DNA from: Daucus carota subsp. sativus
Taxonomy: Eukaryota > Streptophyta > Magnoliopsida > Apiales > Apiaceae
DNA: 64,000 bases
Assembly (NCBI RefSeq): GCF_001625215.2
Contig: NC_030381.2
Span: forward strand, 54,361,214-54,425,213
Direction of reading: 5' to 3'
Below, piece by piece: positions 1 through 10,349 of the stretch. Positions within the stretch are counted from its first letter, which is position 1. Each line of letters starts with the position of its first letter. The notes under the pieces were generated by a model, which saw nothing but the letters and a program-made list of their open reading frames with translations, was not told the DNA's origin and made no database searches. The translations under genes were made by a program, and so were the position numbers.

Positions 1-224
1 TAAAGACAGCTGCTTATCTGGACAAATCCAATTTCAATCAATATCCAAACTAATCATTATACTCTCTCCGTTCTTAAATATCCGTTTTTCTAAAAATGAG
101 CACACATCAATATCAACAATTACTACTCTAAATAATAGTACATAATTATAATTATCGTATTAAATGCACTGTATAATAATAGTATTTGTGAGGAACCATA
201 AAACAAAAGCCTCTGGCTGGGTCT

Positions 225-390
225 TGGGTGGGTAAGAAAAATCTGGTTGACGGCTTATATTTGAAGTTCTCGGCGATTGCCTTGGTTTTATGGACATGTT
301 CTTATCTTGTCCACGTGAAGACCCATTGGGCTGCACCTATTTTCATGGTGATTGTATTTCGTTAGGGTCATTCGCGGGCCTCAAGTCGTA
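225..390. repeat. Distal segment of FPF1 array unit, copy A
   Basis: This segment matches 2670-2810: both run from an 'aatctggttg' motif through a G-box-like 'ccacgtgaagacccat' to 'gcgggcctca' or 'gtgggcctct'. The second copy lies far upstream of the decayed FPF1 copy at 832-1093. This one therefore probably belonged to the promoter of another FPF1 unit lying left of the window. Confidence 0.6.
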
Positions 391-831
391 ACTATCATCA
401 TTTTGTTGTTTTTAAACACAAAATATCTTACACGTACTGATTATACATATATTTGCATCTCACGTACAATTGATGTCCCCACTTCCCATGCATATCCTAT
501 CTCAGCTTCATAGCTCTCTCTGTCCTGTCTTGTCTGTTATTTTAAATTTTTTAAAATTATTTAATGTGAATCCAAATATATATTTATTTTATATTTTTTA
601 ATACTTTAGTAATAAAAGTTCCTCACTTATATTTTTATTTAAAAAATTAATTCAAAAATTAATACCAAGAGTAGTATTTGTTTATACATAATACATAAAG
701 ATGCAAAATTGAGGTGATGAAGACAATGCATTTAAACAGCTACACAAGTACAAAAATGGAGTCCATAGCATTATTGAGTATAGAATCACTATAATCTTAA
801 ATTACAAAAGGCAAACACAATTAGCTAGTGG

Positions 832-1093
832 CTAGCAGTCTTTGACAACGAAGACATGAGGATTCTTGACGACGATGTCATACATGTAGACGGATTTGAA
901 CTTGTGAAACTCCGTAGGAGGTGAAACGAGGTCAATTGATGAGGCTTTATGGAACTGCAATAGCTCGATACTCCATCATCAGCATTTGGCGCAGTGCGGT
1001 GTAGGATGTAACCACCTCTCCAGTTAGTAAGTGTGCCAGCCCCTTCTTTTGGCGTATGATCCATATCCGAATTCGAACTCGAACTCGAGACAT
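832..1093 (-). pseudogene. Decayed FPF1-like gene
   Basis: Read on the minus strand, this aligns base by base with the intact FPF1-like gene at 6907-7218, from the start codon to the shared ending Val-Lys-Asp-Cys-stop. It is about 50 bp shorter. One loss of about 23 bp net lies in the middle (near 968-975) and shifts the frame. The 5' third has lost the segment carrying most of the first 20 codons. A short open frame remains (825-1100) but reads out of the family frame over most of its length. The 3' part is well kept, so the decay may be fairly recent. A product with the normal FPF1 fold is unlikely. Confidence 0.85.
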
Positions 1094-1240
1094 TATCCAT
1101 ATCCGAAAATGGAAGTTATCCGTAAATTAACCGTAATAAATAAGCCTGTTTGTTGCGGTGTTTATTGTATTTAGTTGCTGATGAAGAGGAAAGGGAACTT
1201 AGAGGTGGATAACTTGGTATCAAATGATAAAGGCTGTTTG

Positions 1241-1272
1241 GCTTTGGTGGAGAATATAGATATTGTGGGACC
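1241..1272 (-). promoter_or_regulatory. Conserved FPF1 upstream block, copy 1
   Basis: About 150-180 bp upstream of the copy 1 start lies a block nearly identical to 4455-4484 and 7401-7432. On the gene's sense strand it reads GGTCCCAC followed directly by AATATCT. The first fits the TCP-factor consensus GGNCCCAC. The second is the core of the evening element bound by CCA1/LHY/RVE factors. That these factors bind here is inferred from motif match and conservation only. Confidence 0.5.
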
Positions 1273-1470
1273 CTCGTGTTTAAAAGATTTAGGGCACAAT
1301 TGATGCTATTAATTAGCTAGGGCTCTTAAGCTTTTTGGCTCAGATACCATCTAATCATATGGGATATTTGGTAGGAATCATGTGGGTCCTGCTGAGTTGC
1401 GGAATCTTAATTTTTTTGGTTGAAAATTTTTCACATACGAATATATAAACACAGAGACAGGAGATGAGAG

Positions 1471-1502
1471 TTGTGCCCACATATCACATTTGCTCACGTG
1501 AA
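1471..1502. promoter_or_regulatory. Conserved distal block with G-box, copy 1
   Basis: The segment 'gtgcccacatatcacatt' followed by a CACGTG G-box recurs at 4638-4670 upstream of FPF1 copy 2. A diverged form is at 7819-7850 upstream of copy 3. A palindromic CACGTG is the usual target of bHLH and bZIP factors. Confidence 0.45.
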
Positions 1503-1979
1503 GCTCCTATGTCCTGAGGGTCCATAACTTTTCAATTATTCTTCAAATGATTGAAATCATCATTTTTGGTAATAATAACTCGGATATTCAAAATTTTAGT
1601 GGAAATTCCGCTAGAAATAGTTTATCAAAGATTAATTTCTTAATTCAGCTCTACCATGCATTATCCAGTGAAGTTTTCATGATTTTTACTCAAAATTACT
1701 ACACATGGTTCAATCAATAAAAGTTTCATTACGATAAAGGTTGACGCTTTTGAAAAACCAAAAAAGAAAAATTACAATTCAATCCACGGTGTTACTGCAT
1801 AATTCTCCAATAATATTTTTTTGTATTAGTTATGATCTAATAAAAAATTATCTTGGCCCCTTTACCGTGTATTTTTAATTTAATTTTAAGTAAGATCTCG
1901 AGAATTTTTTAATCGAGAATTTCTTAATAAATCAAAGATTATTACAATATTATTACGCAAGCACATATAACAAGGTTCT

Positions 1980-2170
1980 TGACCTAGAAATATCTAGATG
2001 GACCAACAAAACTAACCTGCAAGGCAGATGGAGCATATATCACGTGGATCATTTAACAAGAAAATTGAAGGAGATATTTCATATAATTCAGTAAGGCCTT
2101 GTCACCATCGGTCATGATATCGTTGTTCCTAGGGGACCTCTGTGGCTATAAACCTTAATTTTTCTTGTTT
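1980..2170. repeat. FPF1 array far-upstream homology, copy 1
   Basis: This stretch shares 'ggcagatgg', a nearby CACGTG and 'aaccttaa' in the same order with 5210-5410 and 9300-9465/9650-9705. It shows that each FPF1 unit was duplicated with over 1 kb of upstream sequence. I see no gene in it. Confidence 0.5.
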
Positions 2171-2669
2171 TGCCAAGTGCTTATGATTATGCTGTACACT
2201 ATACAGATTTGGAAAATGGGCTAATGCGAATACTGGTTTGGGACTTGAGCACAAAAAAAGATTAAAGTTGGGGACAAGGCAACTGAATTTTCAATACTCC
2301 ATAACTATTTCTTTGTTTTCGAATTTTAACAGAAACCATAACTATGGATCACTTTAATTTTATTAATTTATTGCAATTATTTAAATATTCGATATTAAAT
2401 ATATACCATCACGACCGATCGATAATCTATAATTTAAATATTAATTTATCACTAATTAATAATTAATCATTGTTTTACTGTGTTTGTGATTCTTAATCAG
2501 TCAATTTAATACATGAAGTGATCATAGATCATTTGGCTTAACTTCAGACTAGTACTTCTTGAGATGTTATTTATAATTTATTACATATAAAATTACTAAT
2601 TAAAACAATAAAATATTATATTTTTTTTAAGTGATATATTTATATAAAGTCAGATTTTAGAAAATATTT

Positions 2670-2810
2670 AGGAAAAATCTGGTTGCCGGCAACAAGTACA
2701 ATCTGAGGTTCAGATTGATGGTCTTGCCCACGTGAAGACCCATCGAGCCTCACCTGTTTTCCTAGTGATTGTTTCTCTTGGGGCTATTTGTGGGCCTCTA
2801 CTCATATCAA
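2670..2810. repeat. Distal segment of FPF1 array unit, copy B
   Basis: This is the partner of 225-390. It lies about 1.6 kb upstream of the decayed FPF1 copy and marks the distal end of that duplicated unit. The small open frame through it (2732-2920) looks like chance. Confidence 0.55.
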
Positions 2811-3549
2811 TATATCATACATGTCATCCAATATTTGTGGTTGCCCTGCAGCCAATATATGCTCGGTTCACAGCAAGAATATTCATATCCATTAAAATTC
2901 ATTTTCAACCAGATGAATAGAGGATAAGGATATAAAAACTACTTTATCATATTATGAAAAAATTACATACAAGAAACCACCATATTTCGGCAAAAAAAGG
3001 AAAAAAAAAAAAAGAAAAGAAACCACAATATTTGTGATGGACTTTTCACAATAATTCGTCATAAATGTTCAGTTTCATCATTTCTGGTCAAGAAAAAAGT
3101 TCAGAATTGATCATAAAATTTGTTTTTTTTTTCATAAGTTCATATATGTGACCCATATTTACAATAAGATTAATAAATAATTATCCGTTGTTAATGATGG
3201 GCTATATTAATTTTGTAGTGCTTTAAATTCATGATGAAGTAAGAATTCTGTTTTTTTCATGTAAATTAAGCACCCCTTCTTTCTCAATATTTAAATAACA
3301 AAAATATCATTTTTACTTAAATTTTACCATTTTGTTATAAATGTCAGCCCTACCCTGCATTGATACATGCATGCCGCCAGCTTTACGTGGCTAGTATCCA
3401 TAATCCACACACACGTAAATATAATTTTCTCGATTCAAAATTGTACTTTATTCTCACACAAGTGTATATATACGACCGTTTTATGATAAAAAAAAAAAAG
3501 GTGTGTATATATATGTGTTTCTTTTTAATAATGAGGCTTATATATCTTA

Positions 3550-3779
3550 CTACCTCCGTGTAAAATTAGGAGTTTATTTTCAAAAATTCACACAGTTTAA
3601 TAAAAGTGAATGTTTATAAATCAATTAAACTAAATGGTCATAATATGTGGAATGAGGCTGATCTGGAAAATATAAATTGTAGTAAAATTGACTTTAAAAT
3701 TATAATTTTACATTAAGATCAATTGAAACACATTTTTTTTTTTTCTAGAAAATGTACATGTAAATGAAAACAGAGAGAA
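3550..3779. mobile_element. Stowaway-type MITE
   Basis: The left end starts 'ctacctccgtg'. The right end, reverse-complemented, starts 'ttctctctgttttcattta'. Both match the Stowaway terminal pattern CTCCCTCCGT. TA dinucleotides flank both ends (3548-3549 and 3780-3781), as expected for Tc1/mariner-derived MITEs. It is about 230 bp and AT-rich, with no coding capacity. Confidence 0.75.
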
Positions 3780-4000
3780 TATAAATCTAAATCCGTTCAA
3801 AGAGTTAAATCTCGGGAGGAGTCAGAGTGGGATCCGCTCTTGATCAAATGAAATAAGGAGTTATCTCCTAACGCATTATAAACAAAACATTGTTGTCATT
3901 TTATTACTGTGTTTTATTATCCCATCAACAGAAACATAATCTACACACTGTCAAACAGTAAAAACAACATAAAGGTATCCAGCACACAGCTAGAGGTTAA

Positions 4001-4312
4001 TTAACAGTCTTTAACGAGGAAGACATTAGGATTCTTGACCACAATGTCGTACATGTAGACGGAATTGAACTTGTGAAACTCCTTAGGAAGCGAAATCAGA
4101 TCAATCGACGAGGCTTTATGGAACTGCAAGAGCTCGATATCGCCGTAGTAAATCTCCCATCCGAGCTCCATCAGCATTCGGCGCAGCGAGCTGTAATTCG
4201 AAACCACCTCTCCGGTTGGTAAGTGCACCAGCACCTTCTTTCGGCTCGATTGCTGCTCCGATGCCTCATTTTGGCGGATGATCCCGTTCTTGAACACCCA
4301 AACTCCGGACAT
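4001..4312 (-). CDS. Flowering-promoting factor 1-like protein
   Basis: This is a single-exon gene of 103 codons, the usual FPF1 length of about 110 residues. It starts [11 protein letters not shown] and continues through the family signatures [38 protein letters not shown] and [14 protein letters not shown]1 is a small plant protein of unknown biochemical activity. Its overexpression in Arabidopsis speeds flowering and affects gibberellin-related growth. The start is the only in-frame ATG that gives the conserved N-terminus. A TATA box lies 86 bp upstream (4398-4405). It differs from the copy at 6907-7218 at only a handful of residues, so the two are recent tandem duplicates and both look functional. 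Confidence 0.93.
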   Translation of the reverse strand: MSGVWVFKNGIIRQNEASEQQSSRKKVLVHLPTGEVVSNYSSLRRMLMELGWEIYYGDIELLQFHKASSIDLISLPKEFHKFNSVYMYDIVVKNPNVFLVKDC

Positions 4313-4397
4313 TGTCCGAATTTTTCGCGAAAAAAAAAAGGACTTATTTTTGGTGCTTGTGGAATTTGGTTGCTGAAGAGGAAGGGGAGGAGAGGGG

Positions 4398-4405
4398 TAT
4401 TTATA
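4398..4405 (-). promoter_or_regulatory. TATA box of FPF1 copy 2
   Basis: On the minus strand this reads TATAAATA, about 90 bp upstream of the start codon at 4312. That spacing suits a short plant 5' leader. Confidence 0.6.
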
Positions 4406-4454
4406 GGGCTTAGAAATGGATGTAGTTGAGGATCAAATGATAAGGCTGTTTGGG

Positions 4455-4484
4455 TTTGGTGGAAAATATAGATATTGTGGGACC
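4455..4484 (-). promoter_or_regulatory. Conserved FPF1 upstream block, copy 2
   Basis: This is the second copy of the TCP-like GGTCCCAC plus AATATCT composite, about 145-170 bp upstream of the start. Only a G/A difference separates it from the other copies over the core. Confidence 0.5.
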
Positions 4485-4637
4485 TACATGTTTAGGGCTT
4501 ATTCGATGCTGTAATAATTATCTGGGGCTTTTGCTTTGTGGCTTACATGTCTGCAGCCAATCATATGGATATTTTGGTAAGAATCTTGTGGGTCCAAGTT
4601 AATGGGGTATCTAGATTCTTATTGGTGGAAAATTGTT

Positions 4638-4670
4638 TGTGCCCACATATCACATTTTGGTCACGTGAAG
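4638..4670. promoter_or_regulatory. Conserved distal block with G-box, copy 2
   Basis: The segment 'gtgcccacatatcacatttt' followed by TCACGTGA matches copy 1 at 1471-1502. The G-box is intact here. Confidence 0.45.
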
Positions 4671-4782
4671 GTCCTATGTTGTGATTTTAACATGTCGAGA
4701 CCCGGGAAGGCCCAGTTGCCCAGAATAGAGAAACGTCATCAGCATGTCGTACTTTATTTAAAAAAAAAAAAGGCATATCGTA

Positions 4783-4995
4783 CTTCCTCTGTTTTTTTTA
4801 TATTTCTACCGTTTGTATTTTAATATTTTCATATTTTTTAAAAGTTTGTCATTATGTATTTTTATTTTTATTTTGTTAAATATTTCTTGTAAGTAAAAAT
4901 ATTATTGTAATATCTTTATTCACTACAAAAAAGTTTAACAATAAAATTTTTATGTGTGTGATCAAATTTGTCAAAAATACGTGAAAAAAAGAGAG
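4783..4995. mobile_element. Stowaway-type MITE
   Basis: It starts 'cttcctctgtttttttta'. The right end, reverse-complemented, starts 'ctctctttttttcacg'. TA flanks both ends (4781-4782, 4996-4997). It is about 213 bp and AT-rich, and sits in the promoter of FPF1 copy 2. The termini are a little degenerate. Confidence 0.65.
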
Positions 4996-5209
4996 TAAAG
5001 AAACCAGAATATCTGAATATTCGATAATGGGTTGTATGTTTAACATAAATATAATTATTACAATACTTATATGATATTGATAAGAAAATATAGGAATTGA
5101 TTTAAAATAAAATATTCATTTTAATTAGACATTTTAAAATAGAATTTTAATTGAGGCCGTAATTTTTGACTATTCTCCAAAATTTAGCGAAGATAGTGAC
5201 TTGAAGATG

Positions 5210-5410
5210 AGGTCCATGACCCAAAAAGCTTGATGGAACCCCAAAGTTAACAGGCAGATGGAGCTTCACGTGATGAAGTGGTGTTCATCATCTAAACTCA
5301 AAAATATGCATAATATTCATCTTACATCTTGTCAATATAATTGGCCATGAATTGACATCTTGTTGGCCCTGTTGCTCCTGATTCTCTATGCCTGTGAACC
5401 TTAAATTTCC
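5210..5410. repeat. FPF1 array far-upstream homology, copy 2
   Basis: It matches 1980-2170 and 9300-9465 ('ccaaagttaacaggcagatgg', a CACGTG nearby). From 5420 to 6890 I see no gene. That stretch is AT-rich spacer between FPF1 copies 2 and 3. Confidence 0.5.
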
Positions 5411-6906
5411 TTTTTCTGCCAATTGCTTACAATTTCTTTGTACAAATTCGGAAAATGGACTACAGCTATACATGCATGTCTGATTTGGGTTTCAGAAGCT
5501 AATTTGAATATACTGATTTTTGGGATGCGCAGAAGTATATATAAGGAGCAAAACGGTTGAATTTTTTAGTTCTTTTGAAACAAAAAATTGCTATTTTTAT
5601 TTTCCCATAGGTTAATTTTATTTTAAAATTATTGAATTTCTATATTTTTTGATAATTTAAAAAGAGACTATAATATAATTGTTAGGATTTATATCTATTC
5701 ATATCTGTAAACTATTAATATTACAATTATTTAAAATTTAATATATTGATGGCGGAAATCAAACCTCAGACTTTTTATATGCATTTCTTTTGATATCATA
5801 TCTAACTGTTCATATGGATTTGAGTGGTAAATTTTATCAAATATGAATAGAAATGTTAATAAAATATGAATACAAATTATATATATTCGGTTATTATATA
5901 TTTATAGAATTGTAATTTTGTATGTGTCACACGAGAAAAGCCTAATTAAAGTCTCAACAGCTTTAGGTTTATATAGTCATTTTACAGAATTCCAAACATT
6001 CATTATATCATGTGAAGATGTAATATATGAAGTGATGTGATAAATTCAAATCGCTTTTTCTTTAACTATTTTGACACACAATTGTTGATGCCCTTGGAGA
6101 AATGAATAAAGAACGGTTGACATTGACTATAAATCTCATTTTCACTGTAAAGATATTCTAAATGCAACCCAATCTTGAATGTGTAAAGCTTCAAGTTGAT
6201 CTAGTTGCTTTCAAACTTATGATTATTATAGGCAATTCGCCTAATATATATATATGTGGGGACGGTTTTGAGATGTACATGACCTTAATCAAAATCAGTT
6301 TTCAAGACATTTCATTAATATACGAAAATTTGTGGACTCATAATCATTGATAGCCGAAGGGCAAGCTTGTCCATCTATAATGAAGGCCATCTCTATGTCC
6401 ATTTTTTAGAAAGAGACATGACAGATATAAAAATATGGATTCCTGTTAATTAACGATATATATCCAAAAGAGGATTAAGGCAATGGGTTAGTTAAATTCT
6501 TCTGAGAAGACGGCTCAGTTTTTTTTTTTTTTTTGCTAATTTATGTTAAGTTAATTACTTTAGTTAACTCGATGCTAATATGCTATAGCGTGCATCTATG
6601 GATTTACGCGTTATGGAGTTAGAATTGAAGTTCTTACAGCAAAATATGAATGTCAGATGTTTTAATGACTTATAAGTTATTATATTGTAAAAAATTAATT
6701 ATTAGTAGTTCAATTCATCTGTCTTATTTAACCCACGACAAGAGTCCATGAACTCTTCAGGTACAAAATTGTACTTATATTAACACAAATAAAAATCAAA
6801 CAAAACAGGATTGCCATAACATTATTTTGAGTACCCAGTCACCAGAAACTTATTAAGTAAGTAGGCTAGCATATATAAATGTAAAACAATGGCAAAGATC
6901 TGGAGG

Positions 6907-7218
6907 TTAGCAATCTTTGACGAGGAAGACATTAGGATTCTTGACGACAATGTCATACATGTAGATGGAGTTGAACTTGTGAAACTCCTTAGGAAGCGAA
7001 ATGAGATCAATTGATGAGGCTTTGTGGAACTGCAAGAGCTCGATATCGCCATAGTAAATCTCCCATCCAAGGCCCATCAGCATTTGGCGCAGTGAGGCGT
7101 AGGATGAAACCACCTCTCCGGTTGGTAGGTGCACCAGCACCTTTTTTCGGCTCGATTGGTGGTCTGAGCCCTCATTCAGGCGTATGATCCCATTCTTGAA
7201 CACCCAAACTCCAGACAT
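6907..7218 (-). CDS. Flowering-promoting factor 1-like protein
   Basis: This is the third array member, 103 codons, intronless. It keeps every FPF1 signature ([55 protein letters not shown]) and ends VFLVKDC like its neighbour. Differences from copy 2 cluster in the variable stretch after the first 12 residues and around residues 39-50 ([14 protein letters not shown] here, SNYSSLRRMLMELG there). A TATATATA box lies about 100 bp upstream. Its distal G-box is degenerate, so its expression may have diverged from copy 2. The role is that of the family: a small regulator linked to flowering time, with unknown biochemistry. Confidence 0.93.
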   Translation of the reverse strand: MSGVWVFKNGIIRLNEGSDHQSSRKKVLVHLPTGEVVSSYASLRQMLMGLGWEIYYGDIELLQFHKASSIDLISLPKEFHKFNSIYMYDIVVKNPNVFLVKDC

Positions 7219-7320
7219 TTCAAATTTTTACGATTTTATTATATTTTTTTAGTCGTAAAAAGTGGTATTTGTTGTAGTGAACAGAAGGGTTGATGAAGAA
7301 GAAAGGGCTGAGGAGCCAGG

Positions 7321-7328
7321 TATATATA
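7321..7328 (-). promoter_or_regulatory. TATA box of FPF1 copy 3
   Basis: The sequence TATATATA is followed on the sense strand by the start codon about 100 bp downstream. It corresponds in position to the TATA box of copy 2. Confidence 0.55.
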
Positions 7329-7400
7329 GGGCTGGAGAAATGGATTATATGGAAGTACAGGAGGGAAATACTGATTGATTGCCAAATTATAAGCCTGCAG

Positions 7401-7432
7401 GCTTTGGTGGAGAATATAGATATTGTGGGACC
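7401..7432 (-). promoter_or_regulatory. Conserved FPF1 upstream block, copy 3
   Basis: This is the third copy of the GGTCCCAC/AATATCT composite, about 185-215 bp upstream of the start. It is identical to copy 1 over the core even though flanking sequence has drifted. Confidence 0.5.
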
Positions 7433-8289
7433 TACATGTGCAGAATATTTAGGGCAAGAATGATGCTATTATTCAGCTAGTGAGGGCTTTTTCTTTATGT
7501 TACATGCCTACCAACTATAGGTATGGATATTTTTGGGAAGAATCTTGTGGTCCCTCTGTTAATTGGCGTGAACTTACACTCGCAGACGGGGAATAATTGG
7601 AAAATGACATGCGTTAAGTTTTGATTGAAATGAGCATCGTGTATTCATATAATAGCATGAATCAAAACACCTCATCTCAATTATCATATCATTTTGTACC
7701 AAATTTTATATTCAATTTTGTGCATGTAACAGTACTCATTAGAATTTTAGCGGATTAGAAATTTATCAGAGCCATTGGAATATATATATATATATGAAGC
7801 CAGACTGATGAAAGGAGCTGTGCCCACTTATCACATGTTGAACGCATGAAGCTATTGTGTTGCAGGTCCATGGTTGTTGGCTAAAATAGTATAATATTAT
7901 CCACTCATGTTCGAAACTTTGCAGAATATGAATTTTAGTATCATGTTTGGAATGAGAATAATTTCTTTATATTGATATTAAGTTTTATGAGTTCGACTTG
8001 GTTTGTTAAAATCCCGATCCTGTTAAGTTCAAGTGAAGTATTCTTAAATGTAGTTCTATTTTTTTAAAAAAAATTATAGTAATGGAGGGGGCACAGCTTC
8101 TCTAAACTATAGTTCTATAATTGTTTTTTAAAAAAAAATTCTCAATAAAAGTTTAACTATTAAATTTTTATTCAGAAAAAAAAATTTTAAAAATAAATTA
8201 TACATTCATATTTTATGGAAGAATTAAAGTGCGTGCCAAATAGTGAACGCATAGAATCTAGGGGACGGAAGGAGTAGCTCACCGACTCC

Positions 8290-9260
8290 GCAACTCCATT
8301 AGTCTTTTGCTTTTAAGTTTATGTTAATTTTTCCAAAATTAGAAGGAAAAAAAAACGAGTGAGCAGTTGATGGGGCATGGTGAAATGTGGATGTTGATAT
8401 TGTTTTACAATCTGTGCAAAAAACCAACAAAACAGTACGTGCGTTTGTGTGTGTGTGACAAAACAGTAGGCGTAAGGAGACAAAACAGAACGAAGGATAT
8501 ATGAACGGAAATCCGAGTCCAGTGCGTAACTGTCTCCTTAAAGCGTATTTCGCCCTCACCGTATGTGATGAACGATCGCCTCCCAGGATAAAACGGATCA
8601 ACGATGCGAGAAGCACCTTCGACGAACTAGAACAAGGTTGAAAACTATCACCGACGCGGCTAGGGTTTGGATGCGAGAGGCTGTGTAATTTTCTTGTGAA
8701 TAAACCCTAATCTATAATGAGTATATAGACAATGCAAGACTTGTGCGCTACGCTTCGTAATTAATTAAAACGCGTTTAATTAATTTACGCGGCTATAAAT
8801 AAAATCCGAAATCAAATCGAAATTAATTTAAACCCAGTAATTAATTCAGCAAAACTAGTCCGTAATTCTTCGGGCCCAGATTTTGCTGCATTCGTGTCCG
8901 CAGGTCGCACACGCGGAAAAGCCCGAGGCTTGCGAAGCCACGAAATTTCCCTCGAAATCCCACGATTTGCACCCCCCCTGCGCGCACGTAGGTGGTGGAG
9001 CATAACACTAGTAACACATTTGGACACTACCAAAGTGTTTTGCTATATAAAGCCTTTAAAGGCTCTTTATTGAATCTATGTGGGATTCAAGCTTTTTATT
9101 CCAATTTTTTCCACTACCAAGGAAGCAACTTTGGATCATCATAACTCATCCATTCCTTAGTCGTTTTGAGTGAATAAACATGCATTGGAAAGCTCTCTCG
9201 GAGGAGAACATAATCCAAGCATAACCCGCCACGAGCACGTAGCCGAGCCTCACTCAAATT
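8290..9260 (-). mobile_element. Probable LTR retrotransposon remnant (LTR-like)
   Basis: This block is less AT-rich than its surroundings and interrupts the FPF1 unit homology, which resumes near 9300. It has no gag or pol frame. Its texture resembles an isolated Copia-type LTR and adjoining leader, but I could not fix the exact ends or a target duplication. Treat it as an old, incomplete fossil of uncertain family. Confidence 0.3.
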
Positions 9261-9466
9261 GGTGCTCAAAATGACAAACTTCCAACAGATATATCCAAAA
9301 TGGATAAGTGAAAGCAGGGACTACGACTTGCAGAGGTCCACGATCCAAAAGCTAGACGGAGCCGCAAAGTTAACTGGCGGATGGACTTCACGTGGAGTCA
9401 CGGATCATTTGAAAAGAAGATGCGGCATATATATCAACGCCTTTCGCGACCATATAGCCATGTAGG

Positions 9467-9642
9467 AGCGGATCTTAGTAGGAGCAAAGGGGACAACTGA
9501 TCTCTTTACATTTTTTTGTTTTTAATATTATACATATTTTTAGGTTGTAAAATTGAAATTGACCCTCTTAATTTTTTTTGACCCCTCTTAATTTTTTTTA
9601 CAAAAAAATTGACTCCCCTAACTTTATAGTCAGATCCGCCAC
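9467..9642. mobile_element. Short MITE with GGCGGATC-type ends
   Basis: The left end 'agcggatct' and right end 'agatccgccac' are inverted to each other, and 'tgtagg' flanks both sides. It is 176 bp of T-rich sequence with no coding capacity. It splits the FPF1 far-upstream homology (9300-9465 continuing at 9650). The superfamily is uncertain, with hAT or PIF-like both possible. Confidence 0.5.
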
Positions 9643-9729
9643 TGTAGGCATGAGTCCATGACCTTTTGCCGGTGTTGTCGGTCTCGCGGTAACCTTAAAC
9701 TCCTTACGTTCTGATCCATTGTTAACATT

Positions 9730-9985
9730 GGAATTGGACATGTAGTTTAAGAAAAGTGATGAAAATCCAAAACGGTCAAATTTTTGATCGGGCGGGCATG
9801 TAGTTTAAGTGAAAAAAGTTGAAAATAGTTAACTGTTAACATAAATATTGGACAAAAGTGGAGAGAGTTAAAAAGGGTCAACTACTAACATAAAAAATGG
9901 ACAAAAATGGAAGAAAGTCGAAAACGGTAGATTATGTTACGATCAATTGTTAACATAAAGGAAGGATCGGACATGTAGTTCGCAA
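9730..9985. repeat. Degenerate tandem repeat
   Basis: Phrases such as 'ggacatgtagtt', 'gaaaacggt' and 'gttaacataaa' recur four or five times with irregular spacing of roughly 60-100 bp. This is an eroded tandem array without a reading frame, downstream of the TIC55 gene. Confidence 0.5.
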
Positions 9986-10349
9986 AAAGTACTGTATGCA
10001 TGTTATATAACACATCAAAAATATGATATGTTAAAATCTTTTAATAAATAAATATTCCGAAAATAAAAGCCATAAATGGACTATTTCTGATTCTTTGTAT
10101 CTAAGATTTTAGATTCTCACGTGTTCTGCTCAAGAAGAAAGATGCAAGCCGTTTCTATAGAATGAAACCTGGCAATTCGAAATAGCAAATCTCTTTACAA
10201 TGAACTTGTGTCGATTTTACTTGTAAATGTGAACTTGAATCAGAGATGTAACTAAACAAATTTATACATTTATTAGTATATGTTCTTTTACATAAGGCAC
10301 ACAAGAACAGATAGCTTCCCGGACAAAAAATAGTAAGAAGTAACCAACC

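Noticed and set aside
8299-9033. Open frames of 105 and 73 codons on the minus strand
   Set aside because: They fall in the LTR-like fossil block, lack any known domain, and start at non-conserved codons.
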